From: Solidesulfovibrio carbinoliphilus subsp. oakridgensis
Lineage (GTDB): Bacteria > Desulfobacterota > Desulfovibrionia > Desulfovibrionales > Desulfovibrionaceae
Direction: 5' to 3'
NCBI RefSeq assembly: GCF_000177215.2
Contig: NZ_CM001368.1
Coordinates: 3,851,625 to 3,915,624 of the forward strand
Length of the DNA stretch: 64,000 bases
The translations under genes were made by a program, and so were the position numbers. Below the pieces are notes generated by a model. It was given only the letters and a program-made list of their open reading frames with translations, did no database searches and was not told where the DNA came from. Below are positions 56,471 to 64,000 of this stretch, in pieces; positions within the stretch are counted from its first letter, which is position 1, and each line of letters opens with the position of its first letter.

Positions 56471-57691
56471 CTAGCCCTCGGCCAGGGTGACGGCGTCCCC
56501 GGACCGCAGTTTTTCCGGCGGCGACAGCACCACCCGCCAGCCGGTCTCGACCCCGGACGTGACGGCCCGCATGTCGCCCAGGGTTTCGCCGAGGGTCACG
56601 GGAGTGAGCACGGCCTTGCCGTCCTTGATGACGAAGACGGCGGTCCGGCCGTCCCGGTCGACCACGGCCGCTCCGGGCACGGCCACGCGCGGGGTCCGCT
56701 CGTCGTCCCCCAGCGGGCGCGAGAGAAAGGCCACCTTGGCGCTCATTTCCGGGAGCACGCGCGGATCGAGGCTGTCGAACCGGACCTTGACCAGGACCGT
56801 GGCCTTGGTCCGGTCGGCGGTCGGCACGATCATGTGGACCGTGCCCGGAAACCGCTCGCTCGGGATGGCGTCGAGGAGGATTTCGCAGGGTTCCCCGGCC
56901 GCAACCAGATGGAGGCTCGCTTCGGACACGTCGACCTCGGCCGCGAGCGACGCCATGTCCGCGATGGTGACCACGGCCGCCTTGGAGGTGGACGAGGCGC
57001 CAAGGGGGGAGATGATGTCGCCGACGTCGGCGTTTTTGGTCAGGACGACCGCGTCGAAGGGGGCTTCGAGGTCGGTGTAGCTGCGCTGGGCCTCGGCCTG
57101 CCTGAGGGCCGAGGCCCGGGCGGACAGGTTGGCCCGGGCCTCGGCCAGGGCGGCCTCGGCCTTGTCCTGGCGGGCTTTGGCCGCGTCGTGCTCGGACCGG
57201 GCCACGTAGTCGCCGGCCACGAGTTTTTTCATGCGGGCGTAATGGAGGCGCGCGTCCACCAGCTCCGCCTCGGCCGAGGCGATCTGATACCGGGCCGCCT
57301 CCAGGTCGTGGCGGGCCTGCTGTTGGGCCGCTTCCACGTCCGCGCTTTCGAGCCGGGCCAGGATGTCCCCCTTTTTCACCCGGCTGCCTTCCTCGACCCC
57401 GAGCCAGACCAGCTGGGCCGTGGCCTTGGTGGCCAAGGACGCCTTGCGCTGGGCCACGATGTAGCCGCTGGCCGTGAGCTGGGTGACGGTGCGGGACGGA
57501 TAGGCCAGGGACACGGTTGCCGCCTCGACCACGAAGGAGCGCGGCGACAGGGCGTAGGCCAGGACCCCGGCCGCGGCCAGGAGGGCCAGGACGTAGGGCC
57601 AGCGTTTGCGCCGCCGGCGGCGCGGCCCGGCCGCGCCGGGCGCGGCCTTGTCGTCCCCGGCGATGCGCAGGGCATCCAATGTATCGCTCAT
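56471..57691 (-). CDS. Membrane-fusion protein (HlyD/MacA-like periplasmic adaptor)
   Basis: A 406-residue adaptor. An Arg-rich cytoplasmic start (PRRRRRKRW) leads to one membrane helix (32-50), a lipoyl domain (TQLTASGYIVAQRK, GSRVKKGDILARLES), a long coiled coil (about 125-220, ARHDLEAARYQIASAEAEL), beta-barrel domains and a membrane-proximal end. First gene of MFP-ATPase-permease-permease, so the system resembles MacAB or DevBCA; an outer-membrane channel is not nearby. Substrate unknown. Confidence 0.88.
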   Translation of the reverse strand: MSDTLDALRIAGDDKAAPGAAGPRRRRRKRWPYVLALLAAAGVLAYALSPRSFVVEAATVSLAYPSRTVTQLTASGYIVAQRKASLATKATAQLVWLGVEEGSRVKKGDILARLESADVEAAQQQARHDLEAARYQIASAEAELVDARLHYARMKKLVAGDYVARSEHDAAKARQDKAEAALAEARANLSARASALRQAEAQRSYTDLEAPFDAVVLTKNADVGDIISPLGASSTSKAAVVTIADMASLAAEVDVSEASLHLVAAGEPCEILLDAIPSERFPGTVHMIVPTADRTKATVLVKVRFDSLDPRVLPEMSAKVAFLSRPLGDDERTPRVAVPGAAVVDRDGRTAVFVIKDGKAVLTPVTLGETLGDMRAVTSGVETGWRVVLSPPEKLRSGDAVTLAEG

Positions 57692-57780
57692 GCGGCTCCC
57701 GTGTGGTGGTGTCGTGGGGTCATGGAGAGGTCCGAGGCGGGTGTCCGGACGCAACAGTCGCCGTCGCTCCGGGCATTTCC

Positions 57781-58881
57781 CTACAGGATCCAGAGGCTGT
57801 TTGCCAACTGGTCGATGAGTTTGCGGTGGCCGGCCGGAAAGGCGAACCCGGAAAGTTCTCCGGGCAGGACCCAACGGCTCTCCTGGGCGGCGGTCAGGAC
57901 CGGCGCCGGCAGCGGTGCGGCCTCGGCATGGCCGGGCAGGCGCAGCAGGAAGCAGTGGAGCGTCACCCGGAAGGTGGTGTAGCCGTGGCGGATGACGGCC
58001 AGCTTGGCCGCCACTTCCGTGGCAAAGGCCGTCTCCTCGGCGAATTCGCGCACAATGGCCGCGTCCGGCATCTCGCCGTCCTCGATGCGGCCGCCGGGAA
58101 ACTCCCACAGGTTGCCCCAGGCCCCGGCCGGCAGGCGCTTTTGGATGAAGATCCGGCCGGCCTGGAAAAGCACGCCCGTGGCCACCAGAAGCGGGGTGAT
58201 GTCCCTGGTTTTCGTGAGGACCGGCCGGTCGGCCACGATGCCGAGGTGGCGGGCCTGGCAGACGTCGGCCACGGGGCAGGCTTGGCAGTCCGGGTTTTTC
58301 GGCCGGCAGACGAGGGCCCCCAGTTCCATCAGGGCCTGGTTGTAGTCCCTGGCCCGGCCGGGGGGCAGAAGCGAACGGGCCACAGCCAGCACCCGGGCCT
58401 TGCCGGCCGGTTCCTTGACCGGGGCGTCGATGTCGCAGACCCGGGCCAGGACCCGCAGCACGTTGGCGTCCACGGCCACGGTGTCGGCGCCGAAGGCGAT
58501 GCTGGCCACGGCCCCGGCCGTGTAGTCGCCGATGCCGGGCAGAGCCCGGATGGCGTCGAAATCGGCTGGAAACCGGCCGCCGTGCTCGGCCTGGACGATC
58601 CTGGCCGCGGCGAGCAGGTTTCTGGCCCGGCTGTAGTAGCCAAGGCCCTCCCAGGCCTTGAGCACCGCGTCCTCGGGAGCGGCGGCCAGGGCGCCGATGT
58701 CCGGGAAGCGGGCCATGAACCGGTTGAAATAGTCCACCACCCGGTCCATCTGGGTTTGCTGGGCCATGATCTCCGACACCCAGACCGCGTAGGGATCGTA
58801 GTCCCGCCGCCAGGGCAGGGCCCGGGCATGGGAGGAAAACCAGTGGAGGAGGAGCGGAGCGAAATCGGCAACGTCGCGCAT
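57781..58881 (-). CDS. mutY: A/G-specific adenine DNA glycosylase
   Basis: This 366-residue enzyme removes adenine mispaired with 8-oxoguanine. Catalytic Glu37 lies in SEIMAQQTQMDRV, the helix-hairpin-helix is ALPGIGDYTAGAVASIAFG, and catalytic Asp138 is in VAVDANVLRV. The [4Fe-4S] ligands are Cys192, 199, 202 and 208. The C-terminal NUDIX-like domain, which recognises 8-oxoG, has EFPGGRIEDGEMPDAAIVREFAEE (GG-x-E type). The start at 58881 (MRDVADFAPLLL) fits family length. Divergent from the large membrane-protein gene. Confidence 0.94.
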   Translation of the reverse strand: MRDVADFAPLLLHWFSSHARALPWRRDYDPYAVWVSEIMAQQTQMDRVVDYFNRFMARFPDIGALAAAPEDAVLKAWEGLGYYSRARNLLAAARIVQAEHGGRFPADFDAIRALPGIGDYTAGAVASIAFGADTVAVDANVLRVLARVCDIDAPVKEPAGKARVLAVARSLLPPGRARDYNQALMELGALVCRPKNPDCQACPVADVCQARHLGIVADRPVLTKTRDITPLLVATGVLFQAGRIFIQKRLPAGAWGNLWEFPGGRIEDGEMPDAAIVREFAEETAFATEVAAKLAVIRHGYTTFRVTLHCFLLRLPGHAEAAPLPAPVLTAAQESRWVLPGELSGFAFPAGHRKLIDQLANSLWIL

Positions 58882-59131
58882 CGGGGCCTCATGGGAAAAA
58901 GACGCAAGGGCCGGCAGCGGGGCGGGTGGAAAAGTCCGGGTCCCAGGCCGGCGTTTGGCGCGGCCGGGGGCCGCGCGGCGTGCAGACAGATATACCGCAT
59001 CCAGGTCCGAGGGAAGGGCGGGCCAGGCAAAGGCCCGGGTCCGGGCGGAGGACGTGGCGACGCATTGCCAAGGCAGGCGCTTTGGGCAATAAAAAGAAGA
59101 GTTACCCGGAAAGACCCAAGGGAGGCCTGCT

Positions 59132-62100
59132 ATGGGGTGCCTGATTCGAGCGGTGCGGGCGGTGCTGGCGTTGACGGCGATGGCTGGACTGGTCCTGGCC
59201 ATGGCCGGGGCGGGGCTGGCCCAGAGCGGGGCCCCGGGCGGGATCCCGAACGGAGTGGACGTGCCCCCGGCCCTGGCCCCGTGGCAGGGGTTTGCCCTGT
59301 ACCGGGCGGACGCCCGGCTCTGTCCCCCGGACGGCAACCGGGCCGAGGCCCGGATCTGCCTCTTTCCCACCAGCCTCGGCCTGGCCGTGGACGCGGCCGG
59401 AGCCGATTTCACCCTGCGCGCCCGGCTTTTCGACGCGGGCCCGGTGTCCCTGCCGCGCGGCGAGGGGGTGTGGACCGAGTCGGTGCGGATCGGCGGCCGG
59501 CCCGTGCCGGTCATCGCCCGGCCGGACGGGCCGGCGGTGTGGCTCGGGCCGGGCGAGTACGAGCTTTCCGGCCGGCTCGGCTGGAACGCCGCCCCGGAAA
59601 GCCTCGGGCTGCCGCCCGATGTCGGGCTGGTGCGGCTTTCGCGCCAGGGCGCGGACGTGCCGGTGGTGGTCACCCCGGCCGGCGAACTGCGCCTGTCGGC
59701 CGAGGCGTCGGCCAAGCCCGTGGAAAACCATGAGAACGTCAAGGTTTTTCGCCGGATCGCCGACGGCGTGCCCGTGACCGTGACCACGCTTTTCCGCCTG
59801 GAGGTTTCGGGCCTGGCCCGCACCGTCACCCTGGCCGGGGCCGTGCCGTCCGGGGCCACGCCGCTGGCCGTGCGCGCGCCCGTGCCGTCGGCCTTCGGTC
59901 CGGACGGGGGGCTTGTCCTCGACGCGGGCCCGGGCCGCTACGAGGTGGAGGTCGTGTCCCGCTATCCCGGGCCGGTGGCGGCCGTGGGGCCGGCCGCGTG
60001 CCCCTACGGCCGGGAGGTCTGGTCGTTCGCCCCGGCCCCGGCCGGCCGCGAGGTCCGGCCCGAAGGGCCGCCGGCCATCGATCCCCGCACGGCCGAGGTG
60101 CCGGCCGCCTGGCAGGAGCTGCCCGCCTTTGCCGTCACCGCCGGGGAGACGCTCACCCTTCGGGAGCTCGGGCGCGGGGTCCCGGCCGGGCGCGACGCCC
60201 TGGTTTTGTCCCGCGAACTGTGGCTCGATTTCTCCGGCCAGGGGTTGTCTGCCCGCGACACCGTGAGCGGCGAGAACCGCACGGCCTGGACGCTTTCCCT
60301 GCTGCCGCCCGGCGAACTCGGCCGGACCACGGTGGCCGGCCGGGACCAGCCCGTGGTCCTGACCGGCCCGGACGGGGCCAGGGGCGTGGCCCTTCGCGAC
60401 GTCCACCTGTCCCTGGCGGCCCGGTCCCGCTACCCGGACGCCGGCGCCGCCATTCCGGCCGGCGGCTTTGACCGGGAATTCGACCGGATCACGGCCAGCC
60501 TGCACCTGCCGCCCGGCTGGAATCTCCTGGCCGCTTCCGGCCCGGACGAGGTGGCCGGCGGCCTTGTTTCGGACTGGACGCTCCTGGACCTCTTTCTGGT
60601 TTTTCTCCTGGCCATGGCCGCCTTCAGCCTGCGGGGCGCGTGGGCCGGGGTGGCGCTTGGAGGTTTCCTGCTTTTTTCCTGGCACGAGCCGGGGGCTCCG
60701 ACCACGGCCTGGGTGTTCGTCCTGGCCGGCCTGGGCCTCGTCCGTCTGGCCGGGGAGGCCGGACGGCTCGCCGGAAGCCCGGCCTTCCGCCGGTTCGCGG
60801 TCCTTTTTTTCGCCCTGTCGCTGGTGTCCCTGGTGGTGGTGTCCCTGCCGTTCGTGGCCGGCCAGCTGCGCCGGGCCGTGGCCCCGCAGATCGCGCCGGG
60901 ACCCGTGCCGCTCCAGGCCGAGCTGGCCGGCGGCAACGAGGCCATGCCCGTCCCGGCCCCGGCCATGGCTCCCCGGCCCCAGGCCTCCATGGCCAAGGAC
61001 CGGGCGGGCGGGCGCACCTTCGCGGCCGCGTCGCCGGAGGCCGCAGCCGACGCGGCCGAGGCCGCTCGCCTGGAATTCGACCCGAGCGCCCTGGTCCAGA
61101 CCGGGCCGGCCATGCCGTCCTGGCATTTCGCCACGGTCTCCCTGGCCTGGAAGGGCCCGGTGGCCCCGTCCCAGACGTTGCGGCTGGTCCTGGTGCCGCC
61201 TCTTGCCACCATGGGAATCGGGTTCGCCAGAGTGTGCCTCCTCGGCCTGGCCGCCTTCCTGCTGTTCGACCGGAACCGGATGCGCCGGCTGGCCGCTCCG
61301 GCGGCGCCGCCGACCATGGGCGCGACCGCGGCCGGCCTCCTCCTGGCCCTTGGGCTGGCCCTGGGCCTGGCCGGGCCGGCGGCTGCCGGCGATTTCCCGG
61401 ACAAGGAACTCCTCGACACCCTGCGCGCCCGGCTGACCGAGCCGGCCCGGTGCTTCCCCGACTGCCTGGGCAGCCCCGGCCTCTCGGTCGCCCTGGACGG
61501 CGGCCGGCTGACCGTGACAAGCGAGGTGGACGCCGCCGTCCGCACGGCCCTGCCCCTGCCCCGGGTATCGGAAAACTGGCGGCCGGACACGGTGACCCTG
61601 GACGGCCGGCCGGCGGCCGAGCTGACCCGGGCCGGCGGGAGCATGAAGGTCCTGGCCGAGGCCGGCCGCCACGTGGTGGTCATGAGCGGCCCGGCCCCGG
61701 CGGCCGTGTCCTTCACCGTCACCCCGGCCCTGGCTCCGGGCCGGACCCGGGTTACGGCGCCCGGCTACCGGGTGCGGGGCCTGGACGCCCGGGGTGTGCT
61801 GCGGGGAGCGCTCGAACTGACCCGGGCCGAGAATCAGGCCGGTGGGGGAGGGCCGGTCCTGGGCCAGGCCTCGGCCGGCATCCCGCCCTTTTTCGAGGTC
61901 AGCCGCCAGATCCGTTTCGGCCTGTCCTTCGAGGTGGCGACCGAGGTGGTCCGGCGGTCGCCGCCGGAGGTGGCGGCCGTGGCCGTGGTGCCGCTTTTGC
62001 CCGGCGAGTGGCCGGACGCGGCCGGAGTCACGGTCCGGGACGGCCAGGCGGTCATCGGCTTTGCCCCGGGCCAGAGCCGGGTGTCGTGGCGGTCGCGCCT

Positions 62101-63292
62101 GCCGGCCGGGACCGGCCTGACCCTGACCGCGCCGGATGGCGGGTCCGTGGCCGAGACCTGGACCGTCACGGCCGCGCCCTTCTACGACGTGGCCTATGAC
62201 GGCCTGCCGCCGGTCGCCATCCTGTCCCCGGGCGGCGGCTACGCCCCCCGGTTCGCGCCCTGGCCCGGCGAGTCCCTGGCCTTGCGCGTCACCCGGCCCG
62301 AGGCCGCGCCGGGCGAATACCTGACCCTGGAGCGGGCCGTCCTGACCACGCGCCAGGGGGGGCAGACCCGGGACAGCGAACTGGCCATGACCTTCCGGGC
62401 GGCCAAGGGCACACGCCACGCCGTCCGCCTGCCCAGGGAGGCGACCGTGACCCGGCTGGACGTGGCCGGCCGGGAGACCCTGCCGACCGGAACGGACGGC
62501 GAGGTCGGCTTCGCCCTGCCGCCGGGCCTGACCGAGGTGAGCCTGCGTTTTCGCGAGCCCATCGGCACCGCGGCGCTCCTGCGGACCCCGGCCCCGGACC
62601 TGGGGCTTGCGGCCGCAACGGCCCAGACGCGGCTGGAGATGCCCGGCGGGCGCTGGCTCCTGGCCGTCATGGCCCCCACCCTCCTTGGCCCGGCGGTCCT
62701 CTACTGGGGCTGGCTGGCCGCGGTGGTGGTCCTTGGCCTCGGGCTTTCCGCCCTGCCCCATTCGCCGCTTTCCCGGCGGCAGTGGTTCCTGTACGCCCTC
62801 GGCCTCAGCCAGGCCACGCCGGCGGGCGTCGTCCTGGCCGTGGCCTGGCTGCCGGCCCTCGGCACCCGCCGGCGCCACGCCGTGCCCGGGGCCGCGGCCT
62901 TCAACGCCGTCCAGGTCTTGCTCGTCCTTTTGACCCTGGCCGGTCTGGCCGCGCTCTACGACATCCTGGGCCTGGGGCTCCTTGGCCTGCCCCGCATGCA
63001 GGTGGCAGGCGGCGGGTCCACGGCGGCGAGCCTGGTCTGGACCTGGGACCGGGTGGCCGGCCCCCTGCCCGAGGCCCTGGTCGTGTCCGCGCCCATGGCC
63101 GTTTTCCGGGGGCTGATGCTGGCCTGGGCCGTGTGGCTGGCCTGGTCGCTCCTCGGCTGGCTGCGCTTCGCCTTCGACGCCCTGACCGAGGGCGGCGGTT
63201 GGCGCAAGGTCCGGTTGTCGATCCACCGGCCCGGCCGGGGGGCGGGAGGCGGGAAGCCGGCCAGCGGAGGCGGTGAAGAGGAGAAGTCCTGA
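59132..63292 (+). CDS. Very large membrane protein of unknown function (1386 residues)
   Basis: I cannot name a characterised family. A signal peptide (to about AGLAQS, residue 31) is followed by a beta-rich periplasmic region to about 470. Helices lie near 483-500, 505-540 and 555-577, then a Pro/Ala-rich linker and the segment PSWHFATVSLAWKGPVAPSQT. More helices follow around 693-713 and 730-752, the latter ending GLAGPAAAGD like a second signal sequence. A second beta-rich region (with EPARCFPDC near 775) runs to about 1165, then at least five C-terminal helices. The start at 59132 has GGAGG upstream. A role in envelope or polysaccharide processes is only a guess. Confidence 0.8.
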   Translation: MGCLIRAVRAVLALTAMAGLVLAMAGAGLAQSGAPGGIPNGVDVPPALAPWQGFALYRADARLCPPDGNRAEARICLFPTSLGLAVDAAGADFTLRARLFDAGPVSLPRGEGVWTESVRIGGRPVPVIARPDGPAVWLGPGEYELSGRLGWNAAPESLGLPPDVGLVRLSRQGADVPVVVTPAGELRLSAEASAKPVENHENVKVFRRIADGVPVTVTTLFRLEVSGLARTVTLAGAVPSGATPLAVRAPVPSAFGPDGGLVLDAGPGRYEVEVVSRYPGPVAAVGPAACPYGREVWSFAPAPAGREVRPEGPPAIDPRTAEVPAAWQELPAFAVTAGETLTLRELGRGVPAGRDALVLSRELWLDFSGQGLSARDTVSGENRTAWTLSLLPPGELGRTTVAGRDQPVVLTGPDGARGVALRDVHLSLAARSRYPDAGAAIPAGGFDREFDRITASLHLPPGWNLLAASGPDEVAGGLVSDWTLLDLFLVFLLAMAAFSLRGAWAGVALGGFLLFSWHEPGAPTTAWVFVLAGLGLVRLAGEAGRLAGSPAFRRFAVLFFALSLVSLVVVSLPFVAGQLRRAVAPQIAPGPVPLQAELAGGNEAMPVPAPAMAPRPQASMAKDRAGGRTFAAASPEAAADAAEAARLEFDPSALVQTGPAMPSWHFATVSLAWKGPVAPSQTLRLVLVPPLATMGIGFARVCLLGLAAFLLFDRNRMRRLAAPAAPPTMGATAAGLLLALGLALGLAGPAAAGDFPDKELLDTLRARLTEPARCFPDCLGSPGLSVALDGGRLTVTSEVDAAVRTALPLPRVSENWRPDTVTLDGRPAAELTRAGGSMKVLAEAGRHVVVMSGPAPAAVSFTVTPALAPGRTRVTAPGYRVRGLDARGVLRGALELTRAENQAGGGGPVLGQASAGIPPFFEVSRQIRFGLSFEVATEVVRRSPPEVAAVAVVPLLPGEWPDAAGVTVRDGQAVIGFAPGQSRVSWRSRLPAGTGLTLTAPDGGSVAETWTVTAAPFYDVAYDGLPPVAILSPGGGYAPRFAPWPGESLALRVTRPEAAPGEYLTLERAVLTTRQGGQTRDSELAMTFRAAKGTRHAVRLPREATVTRLDVAGRETLPTGTDGEVGFALPPGLTEVSLRFREPIGTAALLRTPAPDLGLAAATAQTRLEMPGGRWLLAVMAPTLLGPAVLYWGWLAAVVVLGLGLSALPHSPLSRRQWFLYALGLSQATPAGVVLAVAWLPALGTRRRHAVPGAAAFNAVQVLLVLLTLAGLAALYDILGLGLLGLPRMQVAGGGSTAASLVWTWDRVAGPLPEALVVSAPMAVFRGLMLAWAVWLAWSLLGWLRFAFDALTEGGGWRKVRLSIHRPGRGAGGGKPASGGGEEEKS

Positions 63293-63311
63293 TTTTCCAA
63301 GCGTTTTCCGA

Positions 63312-63354
63312 ATGGCCTCCCCCGGTCGGCGGCTAGCCGGCCGGGGGAGGCCAT
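63312..63354 (+). terminator. Strong stem-loop after the large membrane-protein gene
   Basis: ATGGCCTCCCCCGG and its exact complement (14 bp) around a 15-base centre, 20 bases beyond the stop. There is no T-run on either strand. It is probably the 3' end structure of the 4.2-kb transcript. Confidence 0.5.
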
Positions 63355-63469
63355 GGGGGACGGAACGAGCGGCCAGCCGGCCAAGACGCCTTTTGCCATT
63401 TGCGGAGGGTTCTGATAGACCGGCCCTTGTTCTGTTTTGCACAAGTCCCAAACAGGGGGAACAGGGCCC

Positions 63470-63907
63470 ATGCAACTTACCACGCGCAGCCGCTACGGGC
63501 TGCGCATGCTCATCGATATCGCCCTCCATGGCAGCGAACGTCCGGTCCGTATTCAGGACATCGCCAAACGGCGCAATATTTCCGTCAAATATCTGGAGCA
63601 GTTGATCCGGGCTCTGAAAAAGGCCGGCTTCATCCACAGCAAGCGCGGCCCCAAGGGCGGGCACATCCTGGCCATGGCCCCCGAGGACATCCGGGTCGGG
63701 GACGTGGTCCGGGCCCTGGAAGTCCGCCCCGAACTGACCGAATGCGTGGGCAATCCCGACGCCTGCCTGATCGCCAGCGACTGCGTCACGCGCCAGATCT
63801 GGGCCCGGGCCACGGCCAGCCTGTTTAAGGAACTCGACGCCATCCACGTGTCCGATCTGCTCGTCCAGGCCCGCAAGTCCGAGATCCTGGGCCTGCCCTG
63901 CTGCTGA
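63470..63907 (+). CDS. Rrf2-family transcriptional regulator with Fe-S-type cysteines
   Basis: A 145-residue winged-helix regulator. MQLTTRSRYGLRMLIDIALHG is the Rrf2 opening (start at 63470; the Met at 63437 is outside the family pattern), and RNISVKYLEQLIRALKKAG is the recognition region with the wing GPKGGH. Cys92, Cys99 and Cys105 (C-x6-C-x5-C) match the Fe-S ligand spacing of IscR/NsrR-type members, so it probably senses redox, NO or Fe-S status. An extra CC ends the protein. Targets unknown. Confidence 0.9.
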   Translation: MQLTTRSRYGLRMLIDIALHGSERPVRIQDIAKRRNISVKYLEQLIRALKKAGFIHSKRGPKGGHILAMAPEDIRVGDVVRALEVRPELTECVGNPDACLIASDCVTRQIWARATASLFKELDAIHVSDLLVQARKSEILGLPCC

Positions 63908-63962
63908 CCGGGCCGGGCCCGGCCACCGGCACCCCTATTGGAAAATGCCGTTGCCGGGCGGG

Positions 63963-64000
63963 CTACAGCGCGAAGCGCAGGCCCGGCACGGCGTCGAGCA
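63963..64000 (-). CDS. C-terminal fragment of a minus-strand gene cut by the window edge
   Basis: The last 38 bases read on the minus strand as LDAVPGLRFAL followed by TAG, with an inverted repeat of GGCCGGGC type beyond it. Too short to identify; it is reported because the stop and following hairpin suggest a real gene end. Confidence 0.35.
   Translation of the reverse strand, partial: LDAVPGLRFAL

Overview
The window is about 70% GC and densely packed. It looks like the chromosome of a diazotrophic sulfate-reducing deltaproteobacterium of the Desulfovibrio/Solidesulfovibrio type. The reasons are the base composition, the hrcA-grpE-dnaK locus with a CIRCE operator, nifE-nifN-nifB, a complex I without its NADH module, FCD-type GntR and Fe-S Rrf2 regulators, and strong hairpins after many genes. 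This assignment is inference from gene content. No rRNA, convincing tRNA, insertion sequence, prophage or CRISPR array was seen.

Layout. 1-3 kb: a ChaN-like protein cut by the left edge, two unknown genes and an isolated Flp pilin. 3-8.3 kb (minus): a lipoprotein, gatC, gatA, mnmA and gmhB. 8.4-12.1 kb (minus): hrcA-grpE-dnaK behind a CIRCE element. 12.3-14.5 kb: an exported protein, a GntR regulator and a lipase. 14.7-17 kb (minus): molybdate transporter modB-modA-modC. 17.6-19.1 kb: a TPR gene and a PilZ gene. 19.4-23.4 kb (minus): nifE-nifN-nifB with a sigma-54-type promoter. 23.8-29.5 kb: gabD, a TerC-family protein, a btaA/btaB betaine-lipid pair and a nitronate monooxygenase. 29.5-31 kb: a gene-free stretch ending in an AT-rich block. 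31-42.7 kb (plus): a 13-gene complex I operon (J, K, four antiporter-like subunits, a small membrane protein, A, B, C, D, H, I). 43-47.4 kb (minus): a polar amino-acid-type ABC transporter whose operon ends in a FAD-linked oxidase. 47.6-52 kb: a diguanylate cyclase response regulator, an EamA transporter, a flavoprotein plus four-cluster ferredoxin pair, and a TPR protein. 52.3-57.7 kb (minus): CorA and a MacAB-like export system with two permeases. 57.8-64 kb: mutY, a 1386-residue membrane protein, an Rrf2 regulator and the tail of a minus-strand gene.

How the parts fit. modBAC near nifENB is consistent with molybdate supply for FeMo-cofactor assembly; nifHDK are not in the window. The complex I lacks NuoE, F and G, so its electron donor is probably a ferredoxin or another carrier rather than NADH. 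It carries four antiporter-like subunits instead of three, and one of them has Asn at the position of the conserved TM7 lysine.

The most unusual structure lies between genes. A modular stem-loop family sits directly downstream of many genes and in their sense. It has a 5' box near GCCTCCGGCGGCC, an interchangeable palindromic stem and a 3' box near GGACCC. The stems differ between copies but stay paired. Two convergent intergenic regions of almost equal size (28051-28404 and 42653-42993) also share a very long cruciform with the same tip, GGCTGCAAAGCC, and a 27-nt element identical at 26 positions.
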